From CAIYPG01 sp903864555 (GTDB taxonomy: Bacteria > Pseudomonadota > Gammaproteobacteria > Burkholderiales > SG8-39), in the NCBI GenBank assembly GCA_947474715.1, contig CANJJT010000008.1, forward strand, positions 15,511 through 79,510: a stretch of DNA of 64,000 nt, written 5' to 3'. Each line of letters opens with the position of its first letter. Within the stretch, counting starts at the first letter, position 1. The position numbers were made by a program, and so were the translations under genes. Below, piece by piece: positions 1 through 9,058 of the stretch. A model generated the notes under the pieces. That model did no database searches. It was not told the origin of the DNA and saw only the letters and a list, made by a program, of their open reading frames with translations.

Positions 1-1164
1 GCCGCGCGTGCCGCGAAGATCCCCATGATCGTGGGCAGCGCCTGCACCGCCGGCAACGATGAGCAGCTGGCCAGGATGCTCACCATCGTGCGCGAGATCG
101 CGCGCGAGGAGAAGCTCTCCTTCAGGATGGCCGCCATCCACTCCGAGCAGGACAAGGGCTATCTCAAACAGAAGCTGCGCGAGGGCCGCATCAGCCCGCT
201 CGCCAACGCACCGGTCTTCAACGAGGAAGTCATCGACCGCAGCGCCCATATCGTCGGCATGTGCGGCATCGAGCCCTATATCGAAGCACTGGAGCATGGC
301 GCCGAGGTCATCATCGCCGGGCGCTCCAGCGACACCTCCATCTACTCGGCCATGCCGGTGATGAAGGGTTTCAACCCGGCCAATGTCTGGCATGCCGCCA
401 AGATCCTGGAGTGCGGTGCGGCCTGCGTGGTGCAGCGCAAGTACCCCGACTGCCTGTTCGTGCGGCTGAACAACGAAGCATTCATCGTCGAGCCACCCAA
501 TCCGGAATACCGCTGCGATGCCGTCAGCGTGGCCTCGCACAACCTCTACGAGAACGCCACGCCCTACGAACTGATCGAGCCCTCGGGCGTGCTGAACACC
601 TTCAACGCGAAGTACGAGGCGGTGTCCGACCGCGCCGTGCGGGTGTCAGGCAGCACTTTCAAGTCCTCCGATCGCTACACCATCAAGCTGGAAGGCGCCG
701 AACTGGCCGGCTACCAGAGCATCATCGTCGGCAGCGTGCGCGACCCCATCATCCTGCGCCAGCTCGATTCCTGGCTCACCGGCATGGAAAAGGCCATCCG
801 CGAGCGGCTGCTGGCAGTGTTTGGCGCCGGCATCGAGCAACAGTACGAACTGCAGATCCGCGTGTTCGGCCGCGATGCCACCATGGGGCCGTTGGAAAGC
901 GAAACCGGCCTGGGGCATGAGGTGGGCCTGCTGTTCCAGGTGACGGCGCAGACACAGGATCTGGCCACCGCCATCATGAAGTCGGTCAGTCACATGGCAG
1001 TTCACTATCCGGTACCGGAATGGACCGGGCTGATCACCTCCATCGCCTTTCCCTACTCCCCGGCCGAGATCAACCGCGGCGCCAGCTACCGCTTCAACAT
1101 GAACCATGTCGTCGAGCCGGCCTCGCCGCTGGAGATGTTCCCCATCGAATACGAGAGCGTGTAA
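1..1164 (+). CDS. AtuA-like (DUF1446) protein, 5' end outside the window
   Basis: The frame is open from base 1, so the gene starts before the window; an internal ATG at 25 is not a convincing start because coding sense continues upstream of it. The visible part resembles the acyclic terpene utilisation AtuA / DUF1446 family, which occurs in catabolic operons beside acyl-CoA enzymes and has no firmly settled reaction. Recognisable stretches include IVGMCGIEPYIEAL, EVIIAGRSSDTSIY and GLGHEVGLLFQVTAQ. The stop lies 2 bp before the start of a DUF4387 gene, the usual partner of AtuA-like proteins, so the two are certainly co-transcribed. Family assignment is from pattern recall; the substrate is unknown. 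Confidence 0.8.
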   Translation, partial: AARAAKIPMIVGSACTAGNDEQLARMLTIVREIAREEKLSFRMAAIHSEQDKGYLKQKLREGRISPLANAPVFNEEVIDRSAHIVGMCGIEPYIEALEHGAEVIIAGRSSDTSIYSAMPVMKGFNPANVWHAAKILECGAACVVQRKYPDCLFVRLNNEAFIVEPPNPEYRCDAVSVASHNLYENATPYELIEPSGVLNTFNAKYEAVSDRAVRVSGSTFKSSDRYTIKLEGAELAGYQSIIVGSVRDPIILRQLDSWLTGMEKAIRERLLAVFGAGIEQQYELQIRVFGRDATMGPLESETGLGHEVGLLFQVTAQTQDLATAIMKSVSHMAVHYPVPEWTGLITSIAFPYSPAEINRGASYRFNMNHVVEPASPLEMFPIEYESV

Positions 1165-1166
1165 CC

Positions 1167-1478
1167 ATGAGCAAGCTCTGGGAAGTGACCAAACTCATCC
1201 GCAGCAAGAACGCCGGGCCTTTCGAGCTCACCTTCGACGTGATCTTCAAGGACCACGCCACCTACGAGAAGGTGCGCGATGCCGGTACCATCAACGCCGA
1301 ATGGTTCGCCCGTACCTACAAACTGAAACCGGAAGTCGTGGCCATCATCAACTACGACGCCGCCAGTGCCATCAAGATCACCATTCCGCGCCCACGCATC
1401 TCCGGCGACACCAATGACTCGGATGTCTATGGCGGCCAGCAGTACGGGCCGCTGGTGAATCTGGAGGTGCCGGCCTAG
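1167..1478 (+). CDS. DUF4387 family protein
   Basis: A 103-residue protein beginning MSKLWEVTKLIRSKNAGPFE, typical of DUF4387, a small domain found fused to or directly after AtuA-like (DUF1446) proteins. I chose the ATG at 1167, two bases after the upstream stop; a longer open frame upstream lies inside the AtuA-like gene. No signal peptide or membrane segment is visible, so it is probably a cytoplasmic partner subunit of the AtuA-like enzyme. No catalytic residues can be named. An AT-rich repeat and an inverted-repeat element follow it. Confidence 0.8.
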   Translation: MSKLWEVTKLIRSKNAGPFELTFDVIFKDHATYEKVRDAGTINAEWFARTYKLKPEVVAIINYDAASAIKITIPRPRISGDTNDSDVYGGQQYGPLVNLEVPA

Positions 1479-1508
1479 GCGCTCCGCCCGGCGGAAACTG
1501 GCAACGCC

Positions 1509-1570
1509 ATTGTGATCAGATAGGGATACTAGCCCTTTTCTTTAATGAACTGGCATAGCTATTGTTATCA
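1509..1570 (+). repeat. AT-rich 56-bp repeat, copy 1
   Basis: The core runs from ATCA at 1515 to ATCA at 1570, exactly 56 bp, and is preceded by ATTGTG. Three other copies with the same 56-bp ATCA-to-ATCA length lie at 33082, 52023 and (inverted) 58153. It begins GCCATTGTGATCA, identical to the start of the copy at 52 kb, and ends CTATTGTTATCA. It sits in the intergenic region after the DUF4387 gene and is strikingly AT-rich against GC-rich surroundings. Function unknown. Confidence 0.6.
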
Positions 1571-1598
1571 AACATAAAAGCAGACTCGGCCGACCGAT

Positions 1599-1855
1599 TT
1601 AACCCCCTTGTCAAAGGGGGCCGACGCGACGCAGTCGCGCGGGGGGATTTTGGCCAACAGGCCCCAATCCAATCTGCCGGTCATCGCAAGAGCTCAACTT
1701 GAATGCCGGGTAGTGCTGTTGCCATGCAGGCAGGGAGCCGCCGGATTACATCCCCGACATCACCCAGGCACTCGTGGCCCACAGCCATCGCAGCGGTGAA
1801 AAATCCCCCCGCTCGGCCTGACGGTCGAGTCGGCCCCCTTTGACAAGGGGGTTAA
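1599..1855 (+). repeat. Inverted-arm intergenic element, copy A
   Basis: A 257-bp element bounded by TTAACCCCC and GGGGGTTAA. Each end carries the hairpin CCCCCTTGTCAAAGGGGG or its complement, followed inward by a second stem-loop and then GGGGGGATTTT or its complement. The left apical stem is CGCGAC/GTCGCG; the right is CTCGGCC/GGTCGAG. The middle contains GCCATGCAGGCAGG, shared with the other copies at a constant distance from the end. Related copies lie at 29988, 59958 and 63683. No transposase is encoded, so it is a MITE-like or REP-like non-autonomous repeat. It separates two convergent genes and could also end transcription from both sides. Confidence 0.85.
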
Positions 1856-1874
1856 CGACGCTGCGGCCCAGACC

Positions 1875-4097
1875 TCAGCAGCCCGCCTTCGGCCCCTGCA
1901 GCCACACCACTTTCTCTTTCACCAGTCGATCCAGTTCGCCGGCCATGCCGATGTCGGCGAGCACGGATTGAATGTCCTTGCCCGGCTTCGAAGCGACATT
2001 GCCGATCAGCATGGGCGTGCGTGACAGCTTGACGCCCGGCGCGGTGGTGGTGATGGGGCCGAAGCCTTCGTGGTCACGCGTGACAGCCAGCTTGCGCGCC
2101 ACGGTGAGCGGATCCTGCATCAGTTCCACCAGGCTGGGCACGCAGCGATGCGCACCGATACCGGCTTGGGTCAGCAGGCTCACCCACTCGGTCACGCTGC
2201 GCCCGGCCAGTCGCTGCTCCAGCGCCTGCTCCAGGTCTGCGCCCTGCTTCGAGGCCAGATCAGCCAGCTCCGGGCAACGCGCCAGCTCACCTTCGCGCGC
2301 CGACAGGAAGAAGTACTGGTCACTGGCCTTGTAGATGCGGTCCAGCGGGCCGTTGCCGTTGGCTTCCTGCCCCTGGGCCTCGTTCCACTGCTTGCCCGCG
2401 TACCTCTGCAGGATGGGCGTCTGCAGCATGGTGGCGGTATAGGACAGTGCGCAATCAACGAACTGGCCCAGGCCGGTGCGCTGACGATGCAGTAGCGCCA
2501 GCGCCACGCCATAACACGCCCCCAGGCCGGTGCCGTAGTCGTTGGCGGCAAAGGGCGCGGTGGCCGGCTTGTGCGTACCGAAACGCACCTGCATGCCCGA
2601 CACCGCCTGGCCGATCTGTTCGTGGCCAGGGCGTCCGGCATAGGGGCCGAGGTGGCCGAAGGTATTCATGGAGCCGTAGATGATGTCCGGGCGGCGCGCC
2701 TTGACCTGCTCATAGCCGATGCCCAGCTTCTCGGCCACGCCGGAGCGGAAGTTCTGCAGCAGCACATCGGCTTCATCCACCAGCTTCCAGAAGATGGCCA
2801 GACCTTCTTTCGTCTTCAGGTCGATCAGCACGCTGCGCTTGCCGCGGTTGATGTCGTTGTGGCGCAGCACGGTCTTGTTGTGCGGACTGTCGATCTTGAC
2901 CACGTCAGCACCGAATTCGGCCAGTGTGCGCCCGCAGGTGGGGCCGGCCAGCACGATGCACAGGTCCACCACCTTCACGCCCTTCAACGCGGCGCGCAGT
3001 TCGGTTTCGCCGGCCACCGCGGCCTTGGGCTTGCGGGTGGCCAGCTCACCGAGAATTTCCGCGCGATGCTGGTCCAGCTTCGGGCGCGAACGGCGCACCG
3101 AGCCGGGCGTGAGCGACAGGCGCGCATGGACGCCGGGACCGCGGAAGGTCCCGAGTTCCGGATCGCTGTAGTCCTCGATGATCTTCGAGGCCAGCGCCTG
3201 CGGATGTTCCAGCCATTCGGCGCTGCTGTGGCAGATCACACCCTCGGAGCCGATCTCGGCCACATGGTCTTCCCATTCCTTCGCGGTGCGGGTGCGCATG
3301 ATCTCGTCGAAGCGTGCTGCCAGCTCCTTGGGGCCGGCGCCGGCATCGCGCACCTTGTCCATGCCGATGGACTGGATGAAGGCCTCGAAGCGCTTGTTGT
3401 TGGCCACGTACATCAGCCAGCGCCCGTCCTTGCAGGGCAGTTGCCGGCTCCAGTTGAATTCGGGTTCCTCCTCCGGCTTGCCGTTGACCAGCAGGCCGCG
3501 CGCGCCCACCACGGTGAAGGTGGCATCAAAGAGCGGAATCTCGATGGTCTGGCCGACGCCGGAGCGCTCGCGCGCATTGAGCGCCATGGTGATGCTGACC
3601 GAGGAGAGGAAGGCGCCGTAGGCCGAGGCATAGGGCACCACGGTGTATACCGGCCGGTCTGAACCACCGTGGCCGGGACGATAGGCGCCGGTGGCCGCAC
3701 CCAGCACGCCTTCCCAGGCGCGCACCTGCGCGCGTGGGTCGTCGTGGCCGAAGCCGGGCAGCGAACAGTAGATGAGTCGCGGGTTGGCCGCGGTCATGGC
3801 CGCAGCGCCCAGGCCCAGGCGGTCCATCACGCCGGGGCGGAAGTTCTCCACCACCACGTCAGCCGTGGCGATGAGTTGCTTCGCCGTGGCCAGATCGGCG
3901 GGCTTCTTCAGGTCCAGCACGATGCTGCGCTTGTTGCGGTTCCAGGTGGCATTGGCCGGGGTGTTCCAGCGCGGGCCGCCGGGCGGATCGATGCGGATCA
4001 CGTCCGCGCCCTGGTCCCCCAGCAGCATGGCCGCCATGGGTCCTGCGATGTATTGGCCGAAATCGATGACGCGTACGCCGTCCAGTGCACCTGGCAT
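1875..4097 (-). CDS. Tandem CaiB/BaiF (class III) CoA-transferase, two fused domains
   Basis: A 740-residue protein with two class III CoA-transferase units: residues 1-355 (start MPGALDGVRVIDFGQYIAGP) and about 368-740 (ALKGVKVVDLCIVLAGPTCG). Such enzymes move CoA between carboxylic acids; the donor and acceptor here are unknown. The start at 4097 is chosen for its GAGGAGG ribosome site; the open frame continues upstream only because it reads through a repeat. The Asp of the GD-x-x-TG motif (Asp169 in formyl-CoA transferase, from memory) is present in the second half (D520 in NDYGTG) but appears replaced by Ala159 in the first half (SAYGAF), so one half may be structural. It is divergent from the SDR gene at 4470. 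Confidence 0.88.
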   Translation of the reverse strand: MPGALDGVRVIDFGQYIAGPMAAMLLGDQGADVIRIDPPGGPRWNTPANATWNRNKRSIVLDLKKPADLATAKQLIATADVVVENFRPGVMDRLGLGAAAMTAANPRLIYCSLPGFGHDDPRAQVRAWEGVLGAATGAYRPGHGGSDRPVYTVVPYASAYGAFLSSVSITMALNARERSGVGQTIEIPLFDATFTVVGARGLLVNGKPEEEPEFNWSRQLPCKDGRWLMYVANNKRFEAFIQSIGMDKVRDAGAGPKELAARFDEIMRTRTAKEWEDHVAEIGSEGVICHSSAEWLEHPQALASKIIEDYSDPELGTFRGPGVHARLSLTPGSVRRSRPKLDQHRAEILGELATRKPKAAVAGETELRAALKGVKVVDLCIVLAGPTCGRTLAEFGADVVKIDSPHNKTVLRHNDINRGKRSVLIDLKTKEGLAIFWKLVDEADVLLQNFRSGVAEKLGIGYEQVKARRPDIIYGSMNTFGHLGPYAGRPGHEQIGQAVSGMQVRFGTHKPATAPFAANDYGTGLGACYGVALALLHRQRTGLGQFVDCALSYTATMLQTPILQRYAGKQWNEAQGQEANGNGPLDRIYKASDQYFFLSAREGELARCPELADLASKQGADLEQALEQRLAGRSVTEWVSLLTQAGIGAHRCVPSLVELMQDPLTVARKLAVTRDHEGFGPITTTAPGVKLSRTPMLIGNVASKPGKDIQSVLADIGMAGELDRLVKEKVVWLQGPKAGC

Positions 4098-4238
4098 GTT
4101 GACCTCCTCAAGCGGGATAGGGGCCGGCGGTGGCTTCTGGGAGCCGCTCCGCCGGGACTTCGAAGCGGCAATGCTATCAGGCTGGCGCGCCGCCATCCCC
4201 GCGCGAGGCCAAGCCCGCGCCAAACCAGTATCATCGCA

Positions 4239-4424
4239 GTGTCCCGAATCGCAAGTTCGTTGAATCTGATTGGGTATGCACAAGTCGACGTCCGTCGAAA
4301 AGTGCCGAAATCGGTGCCAGACAAGGCGCAAAGCGGAGCCAGCCTGGCTGGCTTGCGAGCATTGGCAACGCCGTATGGCGCCGATTTCGACACTTTTATT
4401 CGGCGAACTTGCGATTCGGGACAC
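4239..4424 (+). repeat. 186-bp element with 21-bp inverted ends (MITE-like)
   Basis: The left end GTGTCCCGAATCGCAAGTTCG at 4239 is the exact reverse complement of the right end finishing at 4424. Just inside, a second inverted pair (AAAGTGCCGAAATCGG against CCGATTTCGACACTTT) makes the whole element foldable into one long hairpin. It lies between divergent genes, about 140 bp before the CoA-transferase start and 45 bp before the SDR start, so it probably contains or shifts the promoters. I saw only this one copy. Confidence 0.8.
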
Positions 4425-4469
4425 CAGCCTTCAGCAGGCATTCCATACAAGCACTCAAGGAGAAGCAAG

Positions 4470-5390
4470 ATGGCAGCAGGGCAGATGGTCAAGGACAAGG
4501 TCGTGGTCGTCACGGGTTCGGGCGGCGGCATCGGGCGCGACATCGCGCTGGCGATGGCGGCGCAGGGCGCCAAGGTGGTGGTGAACGACATTGGCGCCTC
4601 GCTCACCGGCGAAGGCAAGGACATGGGCCCGGCGCAGAAGGTGGTCGAGGAGATCAAGGCGGCCGGCGGCCAGGCCGTGGCCAGCACCGACAGCGTCTCC
4701 GAGGCGGCCAGCGCCAACCGCATCATCGAGACCGCCATCGGCACCTTCGGCCGCATCGACTGCGTGATCAACAACGCCGGGATCCTGCGTGACCGCATCT
4801 TCCACAAGATGAGCACGGAAGACTTCGAGGCGGTGATCAAGGTGCACCTGCTGGGCGCCTTCTACATGAGCAAGGCCGCCGCCCTGCACTTCAAGGAGCA
4901 GGAATCGGGCAGCTTCGTGCACATGACCTCCACCTCCGGCCTGATCGGCAACTTTGGCCAGGCCAACTACTCCGCCGCCAAGCTGGGGCTGACCGCCTTC
5001 TCCAAATCCATCGCCCTGGACATGGCCAAGTTCAAGGTGCGCTCCAACTGCATCGCGCCCTTTGCCTGGAGCCGCATGACCAGCTCCATCCCCACCAGCA
5101 CGCCGGCCGAAGAGGCGCGCGTGGAAAAACTCAAGCAGATGACCCCCGCCAAGATCGCCCCGCTGGCCGTGTACCTTGCCAGTGACCAGGCCGAGAAGGT
5201 GAATGCCCAGGTGTTTGCCGTTCGCAACAACGAGATTTTCCTCATGAGCCAGCCGCGCCCGGTGCGTTCGGTGCATCGTTCCGAGGGCTGGACCCCGGAG
5301 TCCATCGCCGAGCACTGCATACCGGCGCTACAGCAGTCCTTCTTCCCGCTGGACCGCTCGGGCGACGTGTTCAACTGGGACCCGATCTGA
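4470..5390 (+). CDS. SDR-family NAD(P)-dependent dehydrogenase (3-hydroxyacyl-CoA dehydrogenase-like)
   Basis: A 306-residue classical short-chain dehydrogenase. The Rossmann motif TGSGGGIG is near residue 15, the NNAG motif follows, and the catalytic Ser (TSTSG) and YSAAK tetrad elements are intact. The long N-terminus and the overall look are close to the dehydrogenase part of peroxisomal multifunctional enzyme 2-type proteins, suggesting an acyl-CoA or hydroxyacid substrate. The start at 4470 has AAGGAG upstream; the longer open frame upstream is antisense to the CoA-transferase. A PrpD-like gene follows 69 bp downstream in the same direction. The C-terminal 60 residues extend beyond the SDR fold and are unassigned. 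Confidence 0.88.
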   Translation: MAAGQMVKDKVVVVTGSGGGIGRDIALAMAAQGAKVVVNDIGASLTGEGKDMGPAQKVVEEIKAAGGQAVASTDSVSEAASANRIIETAIGTFGRIDCVINNAGILRDRIFHKMSTEDFEAVIKVHLLGAFYMSKAAALHFKEQESGSFVHMTSTSGLIGNFGQANYSAAKLGLTAFSKSIALDMAKFKVRSNCIAPFAWSRMTSSIPTSTPAEEARVEKLKQMTPAKIAPLAVYLASDQAEKVNAQVFAVRNNEIFLMSQPRPVRSVHRSEGWTPESIAEHCIPALQQSFFPLDRSGDVFNWDPI

Positions 5391-5459
5391 TCGCCAGGCG
5401 ACTGCCCAACACCCTACCCCCTCCTGCCCCCATCACGAATATCACGAAAGGGTCCAATC

Positions 5460-6812
5460 ATGCCCGCCACCATCGCCCAGCAACTCGCCGCCCACTTCAC
5501 CAGCCTCGATTACAACAAGGTGCCCGAGGCCAACCGCAAGGCGATGAAACGCCTGCTGCTGGATTACCTCGGTGTGGGCATTGCCGGCAGCCAGACCGAA
5601 AGCGGCGTGGTCGCGCGCCGCTTCGCCACGGTGCAGAAAGGGGTGACGGAATCCACGCTGGTCGGCGGCGGCGAGCGTGTGCCCATGGCGCAGGCCGCGT
5701 TTGCCAATGCCATCTCCTCGCACAGCATCGAACTGGACGACATTGACATCCTGGCGCTGTTCCACTTCAGCCCGCCGGTGTTTTCGGCGGCGCTGGCCGC
5801 GGCACAGCGCCAGGGCGCCAATGGCCGGCAGCTGATTGCGGCCCTGGCGGCCGGCTGCGAAATGATGGAGCGCCTGAGCAAGGCGGCCAACAACTCGCTG
5901 CGCAACCGCGCTTATCACACCACGCCCACCTGCGGCGTGTTCGGCGCCACCGTGGCGGCCAGTCGCATGCTGGGCCTGAATGCCGGGCAACTGGTTTCCG
6001 CCTTCGGCCTGGCCGGCGCGCAGGCCTCCGGCCTCATGGAGATGTACGGCCCGTCCATGCAGAAGCGTTTCAACCCGGGCCCCGCCGCACGTAACGGCGT
6101 CACTGCCGCGCTGATGGCCCAACTGGGCTTTACCGGCGCCGAGACCATCTTCGAGGGCGAGCGCGGCTTTCTGCGTGCCTTCACCGACCAGTCCGATGCC
6201 TCGCAACTGACCAAGGGACTCAAGCGCCCCTATCGCCTCGACATCGAGTTCAAGCCCTACTCCTGCGCCAGGCCCATCCACAATGCCATCGACTGCGCAC
6301 TGGAGATCCGCGGCCGCGACAAGCCGGTGCTGGCGCAGATCGCCGCCATCGAAGTGGCGCGCCATCCGGACTGGGCGCTGTATCACCAGAACAAGTCGCC
6401 GCGCACCTACCATGAAGGCCAGGTCAGCCTGCCCTACTCCACGGCCGTGGCCTTCAAGGAAGGGGCGGCACTGCTGAAGCAGTACAGCGACAGGAAACTC
6501 AAGGACCCGGTGCTGGTTCGGCTGATGAAGGCCACCGCCATCAGCGTGGACCAGAACCTGCCGCGTGGCGTGTCCTGCCGCATGACGGTCAGGATGAAGA
6601 ATGGCGCCAGTTACGTGTCCCAGGTCGACTACCCCAAGGGCTCGATCCAGAACCCCATGAGCGATGCCGAACTGCGTGCCAAGTTCGACAACCTGGCGCA
6701 GCCGGTGATCGGCAAGGCCGCCGCCAAAGTGGCCGACATGGTGGAAAACATTGAAAACTGCAAGGACGTGGGCGAGCTGATGCGCCTTACGGCCGCGCGG
6801 AAGAAACGCTGA
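5460..6812 (+). CDS. MmgE/PrpD family protein
   Basis: A 450-residue member of the MmgE/PrpD family, which includes 2-methylcitrate dehydratase and cis-aconitate decarboxylase; many members in catabolic clusters have unknown substrates. Family hallmarks visible are the N-terminal LLDYLGVGIAGS, the SHSIELDDID segment and the KPYSCARPIHNAID segment in the middle. The length is normal for the family. It starts at the ATG at 5460 behind a weak GAAAGGG. It follows the SDR gene and is probably in the same transcript, ending before a strong hairpin at 6918. Confidence 0.85.
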   Translation: MPATIAQQLAAHFTSLDYNKVPEANRKAMKRLLLDYLGVGIAGSQTESGVVARRFATVQKGVTESTLVGGGERVPMAQAAFANAISSHSIELDDIDILALFHFSPPVFSAALAAAQRQGANGRQLIAALAAGCEMMERLSKAANNSLRNRAYHTTPTCGVFGATVAASRMLGLNAGQLVSAFGLAGAQASGLMEMYGPSMQKRFNPGPAARNGVTAALMAQLGFTGAETIFEGERGFLRAFTDQSDASQLTKGLKRPYRLDIEFKPYSCARPIHNAIDCALEIRGRDKPVLAQIAAIEVARHPDWALYHQNKSPRTYHEGQVSLPYSTAVAFKEGAALLKQYSDRKLKDPVLVRLMKATAISVDQNLPRGVSCRMTVRMKNGASYVSQVDYPKGSIQNPMSDAELRAKFDNLAQPVIGKAAAKVADMVENIENCKDVGELMRLTAARKKR

Positions 6813-6917
6813 TCAAGTCCCGAATTAAGAGAATGACTCGAATACCTCCCTCTGGCGTGGGGGGGGCTCAAGACTCTTCACCAACTTCCGGGGGAAACGG
6901 GACTGCAACAGGGTTGA

Positions 6918-6935
6918 CCCCCTTGTCAAAGGGGG
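6918..6935. terminator. Perfect 7-bp hairpin CCCCCTT-GTCA-AAGGGGG
   Basis: Eighteen bases form a 7-bp GC-rich stem with a GTCA loop, identical to the end hairpins of the inverted-arm elements elsewhere in the window, but here only this hairpin is present with no second arm. It lies between convergent genes (PrpD-like and a Bug receptor). The preceding CTTCACCAACTTCCGGGG resembles the sequence beside element E at 63.9 kb, so it is probably a remnant of that repeat family now able to act as a bidirectional terminator. No T-tract follows. Confidence 0.5.
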
Positions 6936-6977
6936 CCGTTAGCGTCAGCGCCGCTTCGTGCCCCTCCTGCAAACGCC

Positions 6978-7970
6978 TCAGTCGCCCTTGATCCCGGTCT
7001 GCCGGATCACCCTGCCCCACTTGTCGTGATCGGCACGGATCAGTTCGACGAACTGCTCGCGCGTGGCGGGCGCGGGTTCCGCACCTTCGCCCACAAGACG
7101 CTCGCGGACATCGGCTGCCTGCAGCGCGACGTTGATCTGCTTGTTCAGGGTGTCGGCGATGGCCACCGACAGTTTCGCCGGGCCGACTACGCCGTACCAG
7201 GAGTTGGCGGTGAAGTTGGGAAAGCCCGACTCCATCACCGTGGGTACATCCGGCAGTGCCGAGGCACGCTGGTTGCCGGTGGAAGCCAGCACCACCATCT
7301 TGCCAGCCTTCACCTGCGGCATCACCGCCGGGATGGGGCTGAACATCATCTGCACCCGCCCGCCCACCAGGTCGGTGATCGCCTGCGCGCCGCCCTTGTA
7401 GCTGATGTGGGTCAGGTCGGTGGTGGTGGCGATCTTGAACAGTTCGCCCGCCAGGTGTGAGCCGGAGCCATTGCCCGATGACACGAAATTGAGTGCCCCC
7501 GGCTTGGCCTTGGCCAGGCCCACCAGTTCCTTCACATTGCGCGCCTGCACCCCGGGGTTGATCACCAGGATGTAGCTGTAAGCAGCCAGCCGGGCCACCG
7601 GCGTGAAGTCGGCGATCGGGTCATAGGTGAGTTCGGGCTTGAGCAACTTCTGGATCGGATGGCTGCTCGACATCATCAGAATGGTGTAGCCGTCGGCAGC
7701 CTGGCGTGACACATACTCGGCCCCGACATTGCCGCCGGCGCCGGCGCGATTCTCGACGATCACCGACTGCGACACCACCTCGGACAGTTTGGCACCCACC
7801 GTGCGCGCCAGCAGGTCATTGCCACCGCCGGGCGGGAAACCCACGACAAAGCGGATGGCCTTGGTCGGATAGGCCTGGGCCATCGCCTGGTGACTGGCGG
7901 CCACCAGTGGCAGCGCCACCAGGGTTCCAATCACGGCGCGGTTCAGTGCGGTTCGAGCTTGCTGTTTCAT
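6978..7970 (-). CDS. Bug-family (TctC-like) tripartite tricarboxylate transporter receptor
   Basis: A 330-residue periplasmic solute-binding protein with a signal peptide ending near SHQAMAQA, followed by YPTKAIRFVVGFPPGGGNDL, the classic Bug N-terminus. Bug proteins capture carboxylates or similar small molecules, and most are orphans without adjacent TctA/TctB membrane genes, as here. A good GGAGGGAGG ribosome site precedes the ATG at 7970. It lies 32 bp downstream of the CapA-like gene on the same strand, so the two are probably co-transcribed. The ligand cannot be deduced. Confidence 0.93.
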   Translation of the reverse strand: MKQQARTALNRAVIGTLVALPLVAASHQAMAQAYPTKAIRFVVGFPPGGGNDLLARTVGAKLSEVVSQSVIVENRAGAGGNVGAEYVSRQAADGYTILMMSSSHPIQKLLKPELTYDPIADFTPVARLAAYSYILVINPGVQARNVKELVGLAKAKPGALNFVSSGNGSGSHLAGELFKIATTTDLTHISYKGGAQAITDLVGGRVQMMFSPIPAVMPQVKAGKMVVLASTGNQRASALPDVPTVMESGFPNFTANSWYGVVGPAKLSVAIADTLNKQINVALQAADVRERLVGEGAEPAPATREQFVELIRADHDKWGRVIRQTGIKGD

Positions 7971-8002
7971 CCTGCCTCCCTCCTTGTTCTTGTTGTCAGC
8001 AA

Positions 8003-9058
8003 TCAGATGCCGGCGGTGACGATGACTTCGTCCCCGGCCAGTTCCATCTTTGTCTTGAAGCGGTCCGAGTATTTCTGGATCTCGGCCAGTGCCGCGGCTT
8101 CCTCGGCCACTGGGCGAATGACGATTTCGGTGTTGTCCAATTGGCGCACCAGCGAGAAGGCGATGCGCGCCACCTGATTGTCCTCAAAAGTCACGCGCGG
8201 CATCACGCCCACCCAGCCCTTGAGGTAGCGCTTGTTGCTCTTGATGAAGCAGAAGCTGCCGAGGCCGTAGAAAATCGGCTTGCCCTTGTAGATCTCGATG
8301 CCCAGTGGATAGTGCTCGGCATGCGCCATCACCACATCTGCGCCGGCATCGACCGCGGCATGCGCGATCTCGCTCTGGAAGTCGAGGATGTCACCCTTGT
8401 GCCCCATGTGGTGCGAGGACACCACGATGTCGGACTTGGCGCGCAGATCGCGCAGGTCGGACTGGAGTTCGTCCATGTACTTTTTATCCACCCAGGTGTG
8501 GACCTTCGGCGGCAGGCCGGGCCGGTTGGGCGGCAGCGTGCCGTCCTTGTAGTACACCGGTTCGAAGGCGGTGTGCACCTTGATCACCGCAACACCCGGG
8601 CTGTGCTCGGTGGCCTCGTGGTGGTTGGGCCAATACTGTGAAGTGCGCTGCAGGAAGCCGAAGCGCGTGCCGTTGCGCGTCACCACCGCGGAAGCGCGCG
8701 CCGCCGCCTTGTTCGCGCCGGTGCCCACATGCGGCATGCCCAGCTTGTCCAGGCACTCGTTGGAGGCCACGATGGCCTTGTGGCCGTAATTCTGGTTGTT
8801 GGCATTGCCCACGCAGTGGAAGCCGCCATGCGTCAGCGCCGCCGCATTCTTCGTCGGCGCCCAGAAGCCGTCATAGCCAGAAATCAGGTCGGGCATCATC
8901 TGCCCGCGCGGTACCACCGGATCGTACAGGCAGCATTCCAGGTTGCCGAACACGCAATCGGCCTTGGCAAAACTGTCGCGCACGCTGCGAAACGGCACGG
9001 TGACATCCTCGACGCCTAGCAGGTTGACGTCGCCGGTGAGCATGATGGTTGAACGCAT
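8003..9058 (-). CDS. CapA-like metallophosphatase-fold protein
   Basis: A 351-residue protein of the CapA / PgsA poly-gamma-glutamate-synthesis family, which has a calcineurin-like metallophosphatase fold. The N-terminal TGDVNLLG, the FGNLEC motif, SSHHMGHKGD and the late IEIYKGKPIFYGLGSFCF segment are diagnostic. The usual GHxPH motif is altered to AHAEHYPLG. No signal peptide or membrane anchor is visible, unlike the capsule-associated CapA, so a cytoplasmic hydrolase in the surrounding catabolic cluster is more likely than capsule synthesis. The start at 9058 has GGGGAGG eight bases upstream. It is followed by a Bug receptor. Confidence 0.85.
   Translation of the reverse strand: MRSTIMLTGDVNLLGVEDVTVPFRSVRDSFAKADCVFGNLECCLYDPVVPRGQMMPDLISGYDGFWAPTKNAAALTHGGFHCVGNANNQNYGHKAIVASNECLDKLGMPHVGTGANKAAARASAVVTRNGTRFGFLQRTSQYWPNHHEATEHSPGVAVIKVHTAFEPVYYKDGTLPPNRPGLPPKVHTWVDKKYMDELQSDLRDLRAKSDIVVSSHHMGHKGDILDFQSEIAHAAVDAGADVVMAHAEHYPLGIEIYKGKPIFYGLGSFCFIKSNKRYLKGWVGVMPRVTFEDNQVARIAFSLVRQLDNTEIVIRPVAEEAAALAEIQKYSDRFKTKMELAGDEVIVTAGI

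Noticed and set aside
1608..1799. Small open frame inside element A
   Set aside because: It lies wholly within the inverted-arm repeat, is not shared by the other copies and has no protein character.
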